A DNA stretch of 64,000 bases from Linyphia triangularis (GCA_963978545.1 OZ021721.1:112997280-113061279); one strand, 5' to 3'; shown: positions 12,385 through 23,190, counted from the first letter of the stretch. Notes: generated from the letters alone by a model not told the origin. A program made the numbers and translations.

Positions 12385-13065
12385 GGCTTTAGGAGAGTTT
12401 CGTTGTCTAGTTTAAAATTCATATTAGCTTTTTAATTCATTAACACTTGCAATGAAACGTTAATTTTTTCACGTGTGATAATCTACGAAGTGAATATTTT
12501 ATGAATTTACGCAATGTTTGTTTGAGGGAGTTTCTAAATTGAGTCTATTTTCTAAATACAATTTTGCTACTCTACAGAAATCGCAAAGACGGAAAATCAT
12601 ATGAATAAAATATCCTTAAGTATCGTATCATAGAATAAATGAAACTAGTAGACCCTCGCGCAGCCTGTGTATTTCAGATTGCCGAGAGGAACAACTTTTT
12701 TGGAAGTTTATCAGAGTTAGATAGGAGGCTTTAGGAGAGTTTCGTTGTCTAGTTTAAAATTCATATTAGCTTTTTAATTCATTAACACTTGCAATGAAAC
12801 GTTAATTTTTTCACGTGCGATAATCTACGAAGTGGATATTTTATGAATTTACGCAATGCTTGTTTGAGGTAGTTTCTAAATTGAGTCTATTTTCTAAATA
12901 CAATTTTGCTACGCTAAAGAAATCGCAAAGACGAAAAATCATATGAATAAAATATCCTTAAGTATCGTATCACAGAATAAATGAAACTAGTAGACCCTCG
13001 CGCAGCCTGTGTATTTTAAATTGCCGAAAAGAACAACTTTTTTGGAAGTTTATCAGAGTTAGATA
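12385..13065. repeat. 342-bp tandem duplication
   Basis: Copy 1 is 12385-12726 and copy 2 is 12727-13065. Both start GGCTTTAGGAGAGTTTCGTT and end GGAAGTTTATCAGAGTTAGA. They differ by roughly a dozen substitutions spread along the copy, so the duplication is older than the one at 5961-6586. Confidence 0.92.
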
Positions 13066-13180
13066 TTACTGAGACTTATAATGAAACTTTAATTAGAAAG
13101 CAGAAATCGGCATGGCACTGATCATGAATCTGGCCAGACCGTCGTGTCAAATCTATTATAGGATATCCATTGAAACAACT

Positions 13181-13768
13181 TTAAAGGGCCAAACCTTAAA
13201 ATTTACAAATAATCGATTTTGGGTTTATTTTTGGATACCAAAATTTAAATTTTCCCCTTTAAAAGAGTATCTCATTTGTTATAAAACCTCAACGGCAGTA
13301 TTTTTAATAATTTTTTGAAGACAAAATTGCTTACTGTTAGTGTATGTAAAGTTTTCTTTAAAATGCGTTTTTCTTAAAACTACATTTTTCATTATTCATG
13401 TACCTTTTTCTCTGAAACTGCACAAGCCATCTTCCTAAAATTTTTACCACACATTCCTCCTATGTATCTTTATATATTGAAGTGATATTTTGTACTTATT
13501 TTAAAAATAATTTTTGTGTTTGCTTATTTAAAAAAAAAAAAAAAAAACACACTTGTGATTTTTAACAAATTTGAGCGACTTGCATGAAAATTCATTTTAA
13601 AAAACAGTAAATGAAATAAAACCAAATGCTAACTTTAGTAGAATAACAGGTGTCTGCTAAATGCACTGAAAAAAAATTAGGCTTCTATGTCGACTACTTT
13701 CTGAGAAAAAGGTACATGAAATATGTCAAATTAACATTACAGGTATAGAGAGTACTAACTCCCCTTAA
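13181..13768 (-). mobile_element. TTAA-bounded TIR element, class A, 588 bp, reverse copy
   Basis: This is the reverse-orientation counterpart of 18837-19416. Its right end reads GGTATAGAGAGTACTAACTC, then CCCTTAA; its left end is a decayed TTAAAGGGCCAAACC. Internal blocks are shared on the opposite strand: ACCTCAACGGCAGTATTTTT, GTCTTCAAAAAATTATTAAA in reverse, GAGAAAAAGGTACATGAA. Both edges retain TTAA. No transposase is encoded. Confidence 0.82.
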
Positions 13769-14060
13769 CATTTAAGTTGATTTGAAATCAAATAATAAAG
13801 GGAATTGCTTAAAGTAGAAAATTACATCTTTTATACAGTAATACATTTATCAATCATCAATCGACGAAGTGAAAAGAAGGGTTCTTTTCAGGGTCGAGTT
13901 GACCTTTCCCCCTTCATGGAATACCCTCTTTATGGAGTCCCCCTTAATAGAGTACAAATAAAAGAAAAATTAACTTCTCTCTTCAGACAAATAATTTTAA
14001 TGCGCAGAAGCTATTTTTCAGGACTTTAAATTGGTATATCATTAATACATTTTGGTTTTT

Positions 14061-14230
14061 TTGGTTGGTTTGTACGCTCAACGATCTATATTTATGCTCA
14101 ATGACGACGGGACTTACAGCTTAACTTGGATTCCGGACCACAAGGAACATCCATGACTAACCCAGGATTCGAACCCGGCGCCTTTGGTATGCGAGGCCAG
14201 AGCGCTAACTCCACAGCCGTCAGGTTGGCC
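14061..14230 (-). mobile_element. tRNA-derived SINE, family 2, minus strand
   Basis: On the minus strand the head reads GGCTGTGGAGTTAGCGCTCT (A-box-like) followed by CGGGTTCGAATCCTGG (B box, around 14162-14177). A body follows and a CAAACCAACCAA tail lies at 14061-14072. These two boxes form an internal RNA polymerase III promoter. It lacks a foldable acceptor stem, so it is not a functional tRNA. No TSD was confirmed. Short overlapping frames are artefacts. Confidence 0.7.
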
Positions 14231-14368
14231 GTTCTGGTTGTGTATTTAAAAAAACAAAAAAAAAACAAAAAAAAACACCCGTGTTCCATACATAATAATA
14301 AAATTAATTACTAAGCATATAATAGGAGTATATGGAGTAATGTGATAATGCGCAATTGGTGAAGGGGA

Positions 14369-14384
14369 GGGGGGGGGGGGGGGG
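14369..14384. repeat. Poly-G tract, 16 G
   Basis: A G homopolymer within an AT-rich region, preceded by GGGGA. Such runs are rare here and prone to sequencing error. Confidence 0.95.
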
Positions 14385-15261
14385 CAAATGTGTGTTTGCC
14401 GAAAATCGAACAAATTTGAGAAAAGTTAGCTTTTAATTATATATACGATTTTTTAAATATTTTCATAATTTACCGGAGACTGTATTCTATTATCTATAAG
14501 CTATTGGGTAAATTTCCTATCCAATCTACCTATCTTAGAGCTATTTTCTCGTGAAGAACCGTGCCTATGCAATGAAGTCTATCACAATGCCTCTTATCAA
14601 AATTTCTTACACATGTTTGTCGAAATCTGGATTCACCAAAAGAGTTTTCGTACTAAGAAGCAACACGTTGAAATTCAGAACTGAATTGCAGTACTGTTAT
14701 TGTTTGCACACTGCTGTTACTTTAAAAATGAATAAGAACGATTGTGATATAGTCTCTTGTCTATCTTTCTATTGCCTTGTGGCAGTTTTCTATACATTGA
14801 GACAGGACTACTTGAGCTCAATGAATACGCTACAAGGATGTGTGAAGCGGTTTTACTAAGCTCTGATTGGCTGATTGGAACGATGTGTGGCTGACTCAAT
14901 AAAACTCTTATAATATCCGTGGTTAGAAAAGTAAAATACTAATCAAAATTTAAGCTTAAAAGCGCTTATTTTCTTTTTGTTGTCAACATATATTTAAGTT
15001 TAATACAAAATTATGTGCGCAGGTTATCAATATTACTATAAAAGCTGTGATTTATCAGGAACTATATCTTTACTCGGAAGGGTAAAATATTAATCAACAC
15101 AACCTACAATCCTTCAGTGTATACTCAAAGCTCAAGAAATGTTGTCTCGAGCTATAGATTGCTTCCAATTTGAGACGAAAATTTGTCCCTTTGAAAGATC
15201 TGGAATAATTATACTCTTGAAGTTCAGAAACATGTTCCTACACTGTTTCAGAGCAGAATAC
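14385..15261. other. Unannotated spacer
   Basis: Contains open frames of 102 codons (14551-14859, +) and 60 codons (14717-14899, -) with no recognisable domain and no splice context. I do not call a gene. Confidence 0.45.
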
Positions 15262-15796
15262 TAGAGGTCGGCGGTATATCGATACGACGATATTTGTATC
15301 GATATTTCTAAAAAAATATCGATATTAAAAATATCGATAAAAGTCACCGATATATCGATATTTTCAAACATTTTTAGTTTTTTGATGATCGTTTTGTATT
15401 TCCATGTGTTTTTTCGATTTTATTTATTCCCTTTTCAAAAACTTCAAAACTAAAGTTTGAATTTGGCTGAGAGACAGTTAAAATGGCACAAATATTCAAT
15501 ATTTTCCACGCACTTAAAAGCTATTGAAAATTATCTAAATTTTTCTTAAAATCACTGCACTAATTAAGCGAAAATATAATTTTTTTTTTTTTTGTAATAG
15601 ATCCATTTCAGTTGAAAAAGTAGTCACCTTACCAAAAATCAATCATAAAAAGTAGAAATTTTTCCCCAAAAAACTTTGTTTCTGGCAAAATTGAAAATCA
15701 AATAAAAAAAAAGCATGTATCGATATTTTATCGATATTTTTTTCTATGCGACGATATAGTATCGATATTTATTTTGATTGATATTTCCAACCTCTA
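15262..15796. mobile_element. hAT-type MITE with ATCGAT clusters, 535 bp
   Basis: Left end TAGAGGTCGGCGGTATATCG; right end reads TAGAGGTTGGAAATATCAAT on the minus strand. It is bracketed by perfect 8-bp direct repeats CAGAATAC (15254-15261 and 15797-15804), the TSD length expected for hAT transposition. Eight ATCGAT motifs cluster at the two ends (five left, three right). The interior is AT-rich and non-coding, so it depends on a transposase supplied elsewhere. TATCGATA is also the known core of DREF-type binding sites, but no regulatory role is shown here. Confidence 0.92.
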
Positions 15797-16439
15797 CAGA
15801 ATACCCCTCGTTTAATTTGTACATCATTAACAATGCAACAATCCAAATGCGATTCTCAACTCCCAGTTTGCCATTTGTTGTGTATAGTTCCTTAGTAGGG
15901 ATGGTAAGTTACAAGTCTTTTTGGGGGCGGCTGAATTAGGTTCGTTTGTATATATTCCTTCCAACTTGGAAAACTAGCAAGAAAAACCGTTCAAAAACCG
16001 TCATGAGTAAGTAAACCAAAAAAGTTCATGTTACCAGCAACTTGTGGAGTGGAAATGGACGATTTATGTGAGCTAAAGCATGAGGTGCCAATTTATGTTA
16101 AGGGTGTTTTCGAGACATCACTTTGGATGAAGCCGTTTCTTTGGTGGTCCGGAATCGAACCCAAGAAGTTCATGTTGTTATACAAAGAAACTCAACCTTG
16201 AGGCATTTTATTTGTATTCATAGACACATACAATTTTAAATTTGTTGAAATTATATACGGGATTGTTAATCTGTTATTGTTAAAAATATATTTTAATTCT
16301 GATGGGTTCAAATAATTGATGTAAGTTAAAAAGTTAAGAAGTGATCTGTGATCTATAATGACACTATGCCAAATTTTAAAAATCTGAGTTGAGAGATATG
16401 TATAGATCTGATCAAAAATTAAACTCCACCTGAATTACA

Positions 16440-16624
16440 GCCGACCAAAAGGTATAGTGGTTAGCGTGCTAGCTTCTAGACCGCGAGGTTGCGGGTTCGA
16501 GTCCCGTGTTAGGCATGGGTGTTTGTAGATGAATGTTGGCTTGTCAAATGACGAATGTTTCGGCGCATTATAGCCCTCGTGTTGCTGACGACGCCAGATA
16601 ATCTGAAAACAACCAACCAACCAA
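16440..16624 (+). mobile_element. tRNA-derived SINE, family 1, copy a
   Basis: The tRNA-like head begins GCCGACCAAAAGGTATAGTG. It has an A box (TAGTGGTTAGCGTGC) and a perfect B box (GGTTCGAGTCC, near 16495). A body of about 100 bp ends CGCCAGATAATCTGAAAAC, followed by an (AACC)n tail. Perfect 14-bp TSDs, CCACCTGAATTACA, lie at 16426-16439 and 16625-16638. The head most resembles tRNA-Arg(TCT) or tRNA-Asp and does not fold as a full tRNA. It needs LINE-encoded machinery for mobility. Confidence 0.95.
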
Positions 16625-16671
16625 CCACCTGAATTACAAATTTGGTACTGAATGGTTAGGTTAGCACCATG

Positions 16672-16854
16672 GTTGGTTTGTGGTATTCAGATTATCTGGC
16701 ACCGTCAGAAACACGAGGGTTAGAATGCACCGAAACATTCATCATTAGACAAGCCAATATACATTTACAAACACCCATGCCTAACACTGGACTCGAACCC
16801 GCAACCTCGTGGTCTAGAAGCTAGCACGCTAACCACTATACCGTTTAGTCGGCT
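16672..16854 (-). mobile_element. tRNA-derived SINE, family 1, copy b (reverse)
   Basis: Same family as 16440-16624 but on the minus strand, more diverged. Perfect 13-bp TSDs GGTTAGCACCATG lie at 16659-16671 and 16855-16867. With copy a it makes an inverted SINE pair separated by 47 bp. Confidence 0.95.
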
Positions 16855-16867
16855 GGTTAGCACCATG

Positions 16868-17772
16868 ATAATTGCTTTCCAACCATACCAAAACTTAAAG
16901 TTCAGTTTTCTTGGTGATAATATTTTCTTTGAATTTTTAGTTTTAATCGATATAACTCAAGAACTGTAGAGTTTAAAAGGGTGAAATTTGTACAGTTGCA
17001 TTTTAAATGTATTTAATGTGCTTTTTTCATTTATTTATTAATGAATTCAAAAAATAAATAAATTTCGAATTAAATTTTTTTTATGAGCTTTTTAAATTTT
17101 TTTTTAGAGCTTAACTCCTTTTTAATAATTTGAAATAATTAATAAGAGAAATAAAAAAGATAATTTATTTCGTAAATCTTGGCATAAGTAAGTAAATCTT
17201 ATTAGTAAAGCTTAGCATAAAAAACATTTTTTTTATATAGCATAAAAAATGTAAATTTGAATAATAAGGACTTCTAAAACTTGTTGAAAAATAAAACTAT
17301 TGGACTTATTAAATATGTTAAACCAAATTGCCTTTTTTGGACTAATTTAAAACAAAATTTTTACAGAAATCTGAATTCTTAAAAATGTAATAAAATGCTA
17401 TTTTAATACAAAGTAGCTAATAAAAGTGCATCTACTAAAAACATTCGGAATGATTCCTTTATATTTTGAGACTTAAAAATTTTCTCTCTTCTACCTCCTC
17501 ATCACCCTTAAGTTACAAATGCTCATTTTTATTCATTGAATGTAAACTATAATAAATAATTTGAACCAAGTATCACTTTTGCACCGAATCTTTTTCCTAG
17601 ACACAATTCTCTTCTTTCTAATTAGTAATCCGTGACCGACATGAAACACTGAGCATGGTAATTTTACTTTTCTCGTGATAGTTTTAATCTCTAGGGGATT
17701 TTGCATGTTAATTTTACGTTCTTTTAATTCAAATTGAAATAAAGATTTTAATTAAAAGCCGAACTAGGAGCA
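16868..17772. other. Unannotated AT-rich stretch
   Basis: Very AT-rich with many short A and T runs. No repeat or gene was recognised. Confidence 0.45.
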
Positions 17773-19790
17773 GCAAGTTTATTAGCCACTGATACAAATT
17801 ACAAATGAGAATGCAGATGATTCCAAACTGATTTCAGTCTTCCTTTAGTTGTTTACGTATCGTAAGATAAGGATACATTTCATCATTTTTTTGTACTCAA
17901 AATGTCGTGAAACATTAATAAGTAAACATTAGTATGAATGTAATGTATTAAAATTTTATTAAAAGAAAACTCAAATCCTATTAAATTGCAATAAAAAAGT
18001 AACAAAGGAATATGAATGTTTTCTTTCGCTATATATTTCTTTCTTGAAACATAAAAATAATAAAAGTTTCTATATAATTTCCAACAATTTGTAATTTTAA
18101 ATACTTTTTTAGCAAGTTTATTAGCCACTGATACAAATTACAAATGAGAATACAGATGATTCCAAACTGATTTCAGTTTTCCTTTAGTTGTTTACGTATC
18201 GTAAGATAAGGATACATTTCATCATTTTTTTGTACTCAAAATGTCGTGAAACATTAATAAGTAAACATTAGTATGAATGTAATGTATTCAAATTTTATTA
18301 AAAGAAAACTCAAATCCTATTAAATTGCAATAAAAAAGTAACAAAGGAATATGAATGTTTTCTTTCGCTATATATTTCTTTCTTGAAACATAAAAATAAT
18401 AAAAGTTTCTATATAATTTGCAACAATTTGTAATTTTAAATACTTTTTAAATAATAATTGGAATTTTTTAATTGTTTATGTATCGTAAATTAGCAATAAG
18501 GATACATTTAGTCATTTTTTGTACTCAAAATATTGTGAAACATTAATATACTAACATTAGTTACGCAATATATGATAATCTTATTAAAAATGTTTAAATA
18601 TTATTTAATTGCAATAAAAAGTGACAAAAAAATGGGAATGTTTTCTTTCGGTATCGATTTTTTTCTGAATTATGTGTTATAATGTATTTCTTTCTAATGT
18701 TACGACAGTTTGTAATTTTCAATATTGTTTAAATATTTAATAATAGGTCTTCCTTTAGTTGTTAAAGTGTCCTAAAATTAACAATAAGGATACATTTATT
18801 CAATCAGTCGCACAAAATTCTGTGAAATAGTAACAATTAAAGGAGAGTTGGTACCCTCTATACCGGTAATGTTAATTTGGCATATTTCATGTACTTTTTT
18901 CTCAGAAAGTAGTTGACATAGAAGCCTAATTTTTTTCAATTCATTTAACAGACACTTGTTATTCTACTGAAGTTAGCTTTTGGTTTTAATTCATTTACTT
19001 TTTTTTAAATGAATTTTCATGCAAGTTACTCGAATTTGTTAAAAATCACAGTTTTTTTTTTGCCGAAATAAGCAAAAACAAATTTTTTTTTAAAATAACA
19101 ACACAATCTCACTTCAATACATAAAAATACATAGAAGGAATATGTGGTAAAAATTTTAGGAAAATGGCTTGAGCAGTTTCTGAGAAAAAGGTACATGAAT
19201 AATGAAAAATATAGTTTTGAGAAAAACGCATTTTAAAGAAAACTTTACATACACTAACAGTAAGCAATTTTGTCTTCAAAAAATTATTAAAAATACTTCC
19301 GTTGAGGTATTATAACAAATGATGTATCATTTTAAAGGGGAGAATTTACATTTTGATAAACAATATTAAACTCAAAATTGATTATTTATATATTTTTGGG
19401 TACAAACTCCCCTTAAATATTTTGCATTAAACATCTACCACTTGTATGGTGCCTTGCAATAAAAAAGAAATACGAGTGTTTTGTTTTAGTAGAGATTTCA
19501 ATTTTAAAAACTGTGCTTTTAATATTTTTCTTTTTAAATTTTCAATAGCTTGTAATTTTAAACACTGTTGAAATAATAATTAGTTATACTTTAGTTTTTC
19601 ACGTATCAAAAAATTTACAGAAAGGATACAATTATTCATCTTTCTTACTAAAATATTGTAAAACAGTAGTATGTAATAAAACATTTTCGGCTTTAACTAT
19701 CCTACTGCAGAATATTTTACGGTATTATAATGATATTACAATGCTATTAAATTGAAGTAAAAAAAGATTTTTATTTAATATTTTAGGTAT
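17773..19790. repeat. Decaying tandem array, about 340-bp unit, about 5 copies
   Basis: Copies 1 (17773-18111) and 2 (18112-about 18450) are nearly identical, with about four differences by eye. Copy 3 (about 18451-18750) is strongly diverged but keeps the order: TTTACGTATCGTAAG-like, AAGGATACATTT, TGTACTCAAAAT, TGTGAAACATTAAT, AATTGCAATAAAAA, ATATTTCTTTCTT, TTTGTAATTTTAAATA. Copy 4 is split by the TTAA element at 18837-19416 and copy 5 runs to about 19790. The gradient suggests an old array with one recent re-duplication. The 81-codon frame on the minus strand over copy 1 is just the repeat. Confidence 0.85.
18837..19416 (+). mobile_element. TTAA-bounded TIR element, class A, 580 bp
   Basis: Left end TTAAAGGAGAGTTGGTACCC and right end GGGTACAAACTCCCCTTAA form inverted repeats with the TTAA edge. 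Further in, CATGTACTTTTTTCTCAGAAA is mirrored by TTTCTGAGAAAAAGGTACATG, giving a subterminal inverted repeat. It is inserted in copy 4 of the surrounding tandem array. Related copies are 13181-13768 (reverse), 53297-53875 and, more distantly, 7602-8174. Non-coding. Confidence 0.9.
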
Positions 19791-19798
19791 AAATTTTC

Positions 19799-19824
19799 AT
19801 TATATATATATATATATATATATA
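19799..19824. repeat. (AT)13 microsatellite
   Basis: Uninterrupted AT dinucleotide run just beyond the tandem array. Confidence 0.95.
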
Positions 19825-20105
19825 AGAATTAAATTATTGAAGATTCTTCAAAAATGCTTTAAATGAAAGAATATTAGATTTGAAGGAAAAAATATTTGAA
19901 TTTAAATAATTTTAGTTTCTCCTGTGAAAATAAGGTTTATTCCTGTCATCAGTCATCAGATGTAACAGTAATTTGTTTTTACAATATAAATTAATTTATT
20001 TTTTGATTTATTTATTATTTAACTCGATATTTGAATAAATGGTTTTATAAATTGACAAATTAAATATTTATTGTTTCCATCAGGAAACAAGCTAAAATAA
20101 AGAAA

Positions 20106-20296
20106 TAGAATTTAACGTTCAAGATTCAAAAAGCTGTAAAAAATAAAACTTAACAGAATGACTTAAAATTTGATCTAGTTATTTCCTTATATCATATCAT
20201 TTTCCCTTTCTTTGTGTGTATTTTTGTCATTCTAACAAGTAGATCTTTTTTACAGTTTTTTTGAAAGATTAACTTAAATTGTAATCACCCTGGATA
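20106..20296. mobile_element. Mariner-type palindromic MITE, family F, copy 1 (degraded)
   Basis: The left half (TTCAAAAAGCTGTAAAAAAT, CAGAATGACTTAAAATTTGA) is mirrored in the right half (TGTCATTCTAACAAG, TTTTACAGTTTTTTTGAAAG, ATTGTAATCACCC). The same mirrored blocks occur in the other family F copies. It ends in CACCCTGGATA, close to the CACCCTGTA end of the family. Confidence 0.7.
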
Positions 20297-20710
20297 TAAA
20301 GAAGTGTACTTGGGTGTGCTTGTGGATGTTTTTTTTTTTTTTTTTTAGAAATCACACAACAGTTTTATTTTGATCTTGTTGAAAGTCATCACATTTTATC
20401 ATTCATCTTTGAAAAAAGAGGCATTGATCTTTGAACAGTAGGCCACTAGCTATATGAGCTTTCAAAAAACCACCTCCATCTCTTTTTCCTATCCTTAAGG
20501 ATACATGGAACACTGAAATCACCAAAAATGACGTTTTTTGTTTTCGTTCTACAAAAATGACTGACGTCACTAGCTATAATTTCAAGTTTGAAATTTTGAA
20601 ATCCGATTTTAAGTGGTAAAATCTTTATTTTAACGTATCGCACACTTGTTGGCAAAAGTTAAAAATGCATTTTTCTCAGCTTCACTCTTTCACATTTTAC
20701 GTATGTTCGA

Positions 20711-21150
20711 TGGATCCCGTCACATGTAGACATCCACGGAAATGAATTGGCTGACATTCTTGCTAAGGAGGGACTAGAACACCCTGTCCTCTCTACTCAA
20801 GAACTCACATATCAAGAGTTATACTCAAAGAAAATAGCTCAAAATAAAGCGAAATGGCATATACCTCCATCTCACGAATGGTATAAAGCCAAAAAGCCAG
20901 GACACTCCCTATCTCTTCCTTGTGATAGGCACACCAATACCCGTCTGTCCCGACTTGCTAGTGGTCACCTTAAAGGCCTCACATATTCTGGGGAAGCAAA
21001 AATTTTCCTCTTTGCCCTAAATGCCAAAAAGAACAGGCATCACCTCAGCACATTTTGGACTGCCTTGGACTGGACTGGGAGGACATTTATAACTGTCCAC
21101 AACTAGTGTCAGACTTCATTAATGTCAATGGCTTCACTGATATTGTCTGA
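20711..21150 (+). pseudogene. Jockey-like retrotransposon ORF2 C-terminus (RNase H end plus tail), frameshifted
   Basis: Translation from 20711 gives WIPSHVDIHGNELAD followed by ILAKEG. This is the end of a retroelement RNase H domain, where the final Asp is a catalytic residue that removes RNA from RNA-DNA hybrids. A linker follows, then RHTNTRLSRLASGH. Near 21003-21006 a one-base loss in a T run shifts the frame. The new frame reads CPKCQKEQASPQHILDC, a CX2CX8HX3C zinc-binding-like tail, and ends GFTDIV-stop at 21148-21150. An upstream start is absent because the copy is 5'-truncated. Reverse transcriptase and endonuclease domains are missing, so the copy is dead. Jockey-clade assignment is from remembered similarity. 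Confidence 0.88.
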
Positions 21151-21189
21151 CTTCGTCAGACAAAAGGGAGATTAGAAACAACAACAACA
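20711..21189 (+). mobile_element. 5'-truncated non-LTR retrotransposon insertion
   Basis: The insert begins inside an RNase H coding region and ends in (AAC)n. It is flanked by perfect 12-bp TSDs ACGTATGTTCGA at 20699-20710 and 21190-21201. That is the classic product of target-primed reverse transcription with 5' truncation. It sits inside the TTAA element 20495-21695 and is therefore younger than it. Confidence 0.93.
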
Positions 21190-21720
21190 ACGTATGTTCG
21201 AAAAGCTCCTTGCTATTCATTTTTTGATAAATCCACCTAATTTTTTCTAGAAAACATTTTTAATGTATTATAAAGATATACACTCATGCTTTTTTATATC
21301 ACATAATTTTTTATATTTTTTTTCCTGTTGTAAAGCTGAAATATGTACATTTTTAAATAAAAAATAACTAGCGCCAAGTTTAAAATGTTATTTCTGTTTA
21401 ACTATAGCACCGTAAGATAATAACATGTGTGAAAATGTTTATAATACATTTATAAACAACTTCACATTTTTCTTTCATGTTCGTAAAAATATTGTGTCAT
21501 GAGGAGCATTTTGAAAAAAGTTAAAATTTCGTATTAATTTAATGCATTTTTCGTAATAATTTACTACCTCTTTTATATTATTTGCTCAAATTTTGTTGTT
21601 GTGTTATAAGTCACATCTTCTATGTTTGGGCCAAATTTTATTTAATTCTAAGCAAAACTAAAGAATTTTGGAAGAAGTGTCCCATGTCCCTTTAAAGAGG
21701 TATGATCATAGAATGAGATC

Positions 21721-21927
21721 TACACTGTTAAAAATTTTGTTCCACCTTGCACCAAAAATTGGTTCCCATTTATCTGCCACCAACATTTGGTGCTTATTTT
21801 CACGATTTAATGGTGCAACCTCGGACCGTAAGCACCACTAAATCGCGAAACTAAGCACCAAATGTTGGTGGCAGCTAAATGGGAACCAAATTTTGGTGCA
21901 AGGTGGACACATTTTTTTAACAGTGTA
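21721..21927. mobile_element. Near-perfect palindromic MITE, Tc1/mariner type, 207 bp
   Basis: The ends are TACACTGTTAAAAATTTTGT and, inverted, AACAGTGTA with TA at each edge, the TA target expected for Tc1/mariner elements. Almost the whole element is one inverted repeat: the arms share CACCTTGCACCAAAA, GCCACCAACATTTGGTGCTT and GATTTA.TGGTGC around a 15-bp loop (AACCTCGGACCGTAA). Non-coding. The transcript would form a long hairpin. Confidence 0.93.
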
Positions 21928-22582
21928 CTGAAACAATTTCATCTGGGTTTTTTCTATAGGTATCGTGAATAACCCAGACTAAAAGAAACCATTTCATTCT
22001 GATGTTTTGTGATAAGGCTGGTAAATTCGATAAGAAAGTGGGTTCATAATTAGCAATCGACTGAACCAATTTGAACTGGATTGTACAAGCAACAACATAC
22101 TAGTATCTTACAAAAATAGTCTATATAAAGAAAAGAAAATTAAAGTTTTCATTGTGTTTCGTTTTGTAGAGTAACTTCCATGGATATCTTGGATATCTCC
22201 TAACGCCTTTAATCAAATGCAACGTTAGTTGCATTTTCATCCTGTTTCTTTTGCATTTTACATGATGTCGCCGTCAACATCGTGTCATTTTTCACTTGTC
22301 GAGTCAACGTCAAGTGAGGGACGGTTGAGGAAATGACGCTGAGACGACGTTAAAAGTTCTTGGCATGAATATAAAGCAGACGCGATAGTGAATTTGCATT
22401 TCTTGACATCAGAATTATAAGAAATGTGCCGAAAACTGGGAGGGATCATATTTTACAAAAGTAGTCTATTTAGTTTCTTCTTTTTTTGATGGCTGTCGAA
22501 GGAAAACATGACACATTTCAACAGACCTTGGAGTACTTGTGGAATTTCAATTTAATTTTTCGTGGTGGAAATCAACATCCTA
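21928..22582. other. Unannotated spacer
   Basis: Around 22190-22380 composition is less AT-rich, with several ACGTC/GACG phrases, but no gene or element ends were recognised. Confidence 0.4.
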
Positions 22583-23190
22583 TAAATAACTGATATTTAA
22601 ATTGTTTTAACAATTAAAATTTTTATTTGTAACTTGATTTTGGCAAAAAGATACATTTTAAAATTAAAAAAAAAAAATTATAATTTTTTACCAGTTTAAT
22701 CAGGATTAATGCGATTAAAATCAATATTGGGTGAAAATTTGTATTCGGTTAACAATTGATTCATAAATTGTTTTAAAGATTAAAATTTATTTTTATAGCT
22801 TGATTTCGATAAAAAAGGAAATTAAAAAATAGCTATTAATCTTTGATTAGTTTAATGAAGAAAATGTGATTAAAGTTAATATTGGTGATAATCTGTATTC
22901 GGTTAATAATTGATTCGTAAATTGTTTTAAAAATTAAAATAGATTTTATAAATTGATTTCGATAAAAAAGGTAATTTAAAAAATAACTATTACTCTTTGA
23001 CTAGTTTAAAGAGGATAAATGTGATTAAAATCAATATTGGTGATAATCTTTATTCGTTTTGTAATTGGCTTAAAAATTAAAATTAATACTGATTTTTATA
23101 ACTTAATAGTAATAAAAGGAGATTTTTTTTTGAAATTTAAAAAGTAGCTATTATACTTTGACGAATTTAATGAATATTAATGAATGGATA
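22583..23190. repeat. Degenerate tandem repeat, about 155-bp unit, about 4 copies
   Basis: TATTCGGTTAA.AATTGATTC recurs at 22742 and 22896, and a decayed form at 23051 (spacing 154-155 bp). Between them GATTTCGATAAAAAAGG, TTTGA.TAGTTTAA and GTGATTAAAATCAATATTGG recur in order. An earlier, less similar unit starts near 22583. Copies are considerably diverged. Confidence 0.8.

Larger units (their letters stand above)
20495..21695. mobile_element. TTAA-bounded TIR element split by a retrotransposon
   Basis: Left end TTAAGGATACATGGAACACT; right end reads TTAAAGGGACATGGGACACT on the minus strand. Removing the nested insertion and one duplicated target (20711-21201) leaves about 710 bp, close to the 714-bp element at 41746-42459, though the two TIRs differ. 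Non-coding apart from the nested element. Confidence 0.75.

Noticed and set aside
14098..14314. Overlapping frames on both strands near 14.1-14.3 kb
   Set aside because: They are translations of a SINE and its adjoining A-rich sequence.
16138..16165. B-box-like GGAATCGAACCC on the minus strand
   Set aside because: No A box at a suitable distance, no tail and no TSD could be found.
16435..16620. Possible functional tRNA genes (B boxes at about 16495, 16790, 43205, 43390, 58070)
   Set aside because: Each lies in a SINE with a 3' body, tail and perfect TSD; the heads do not fold into a complete cloverleaf with a paired anticodon stem.
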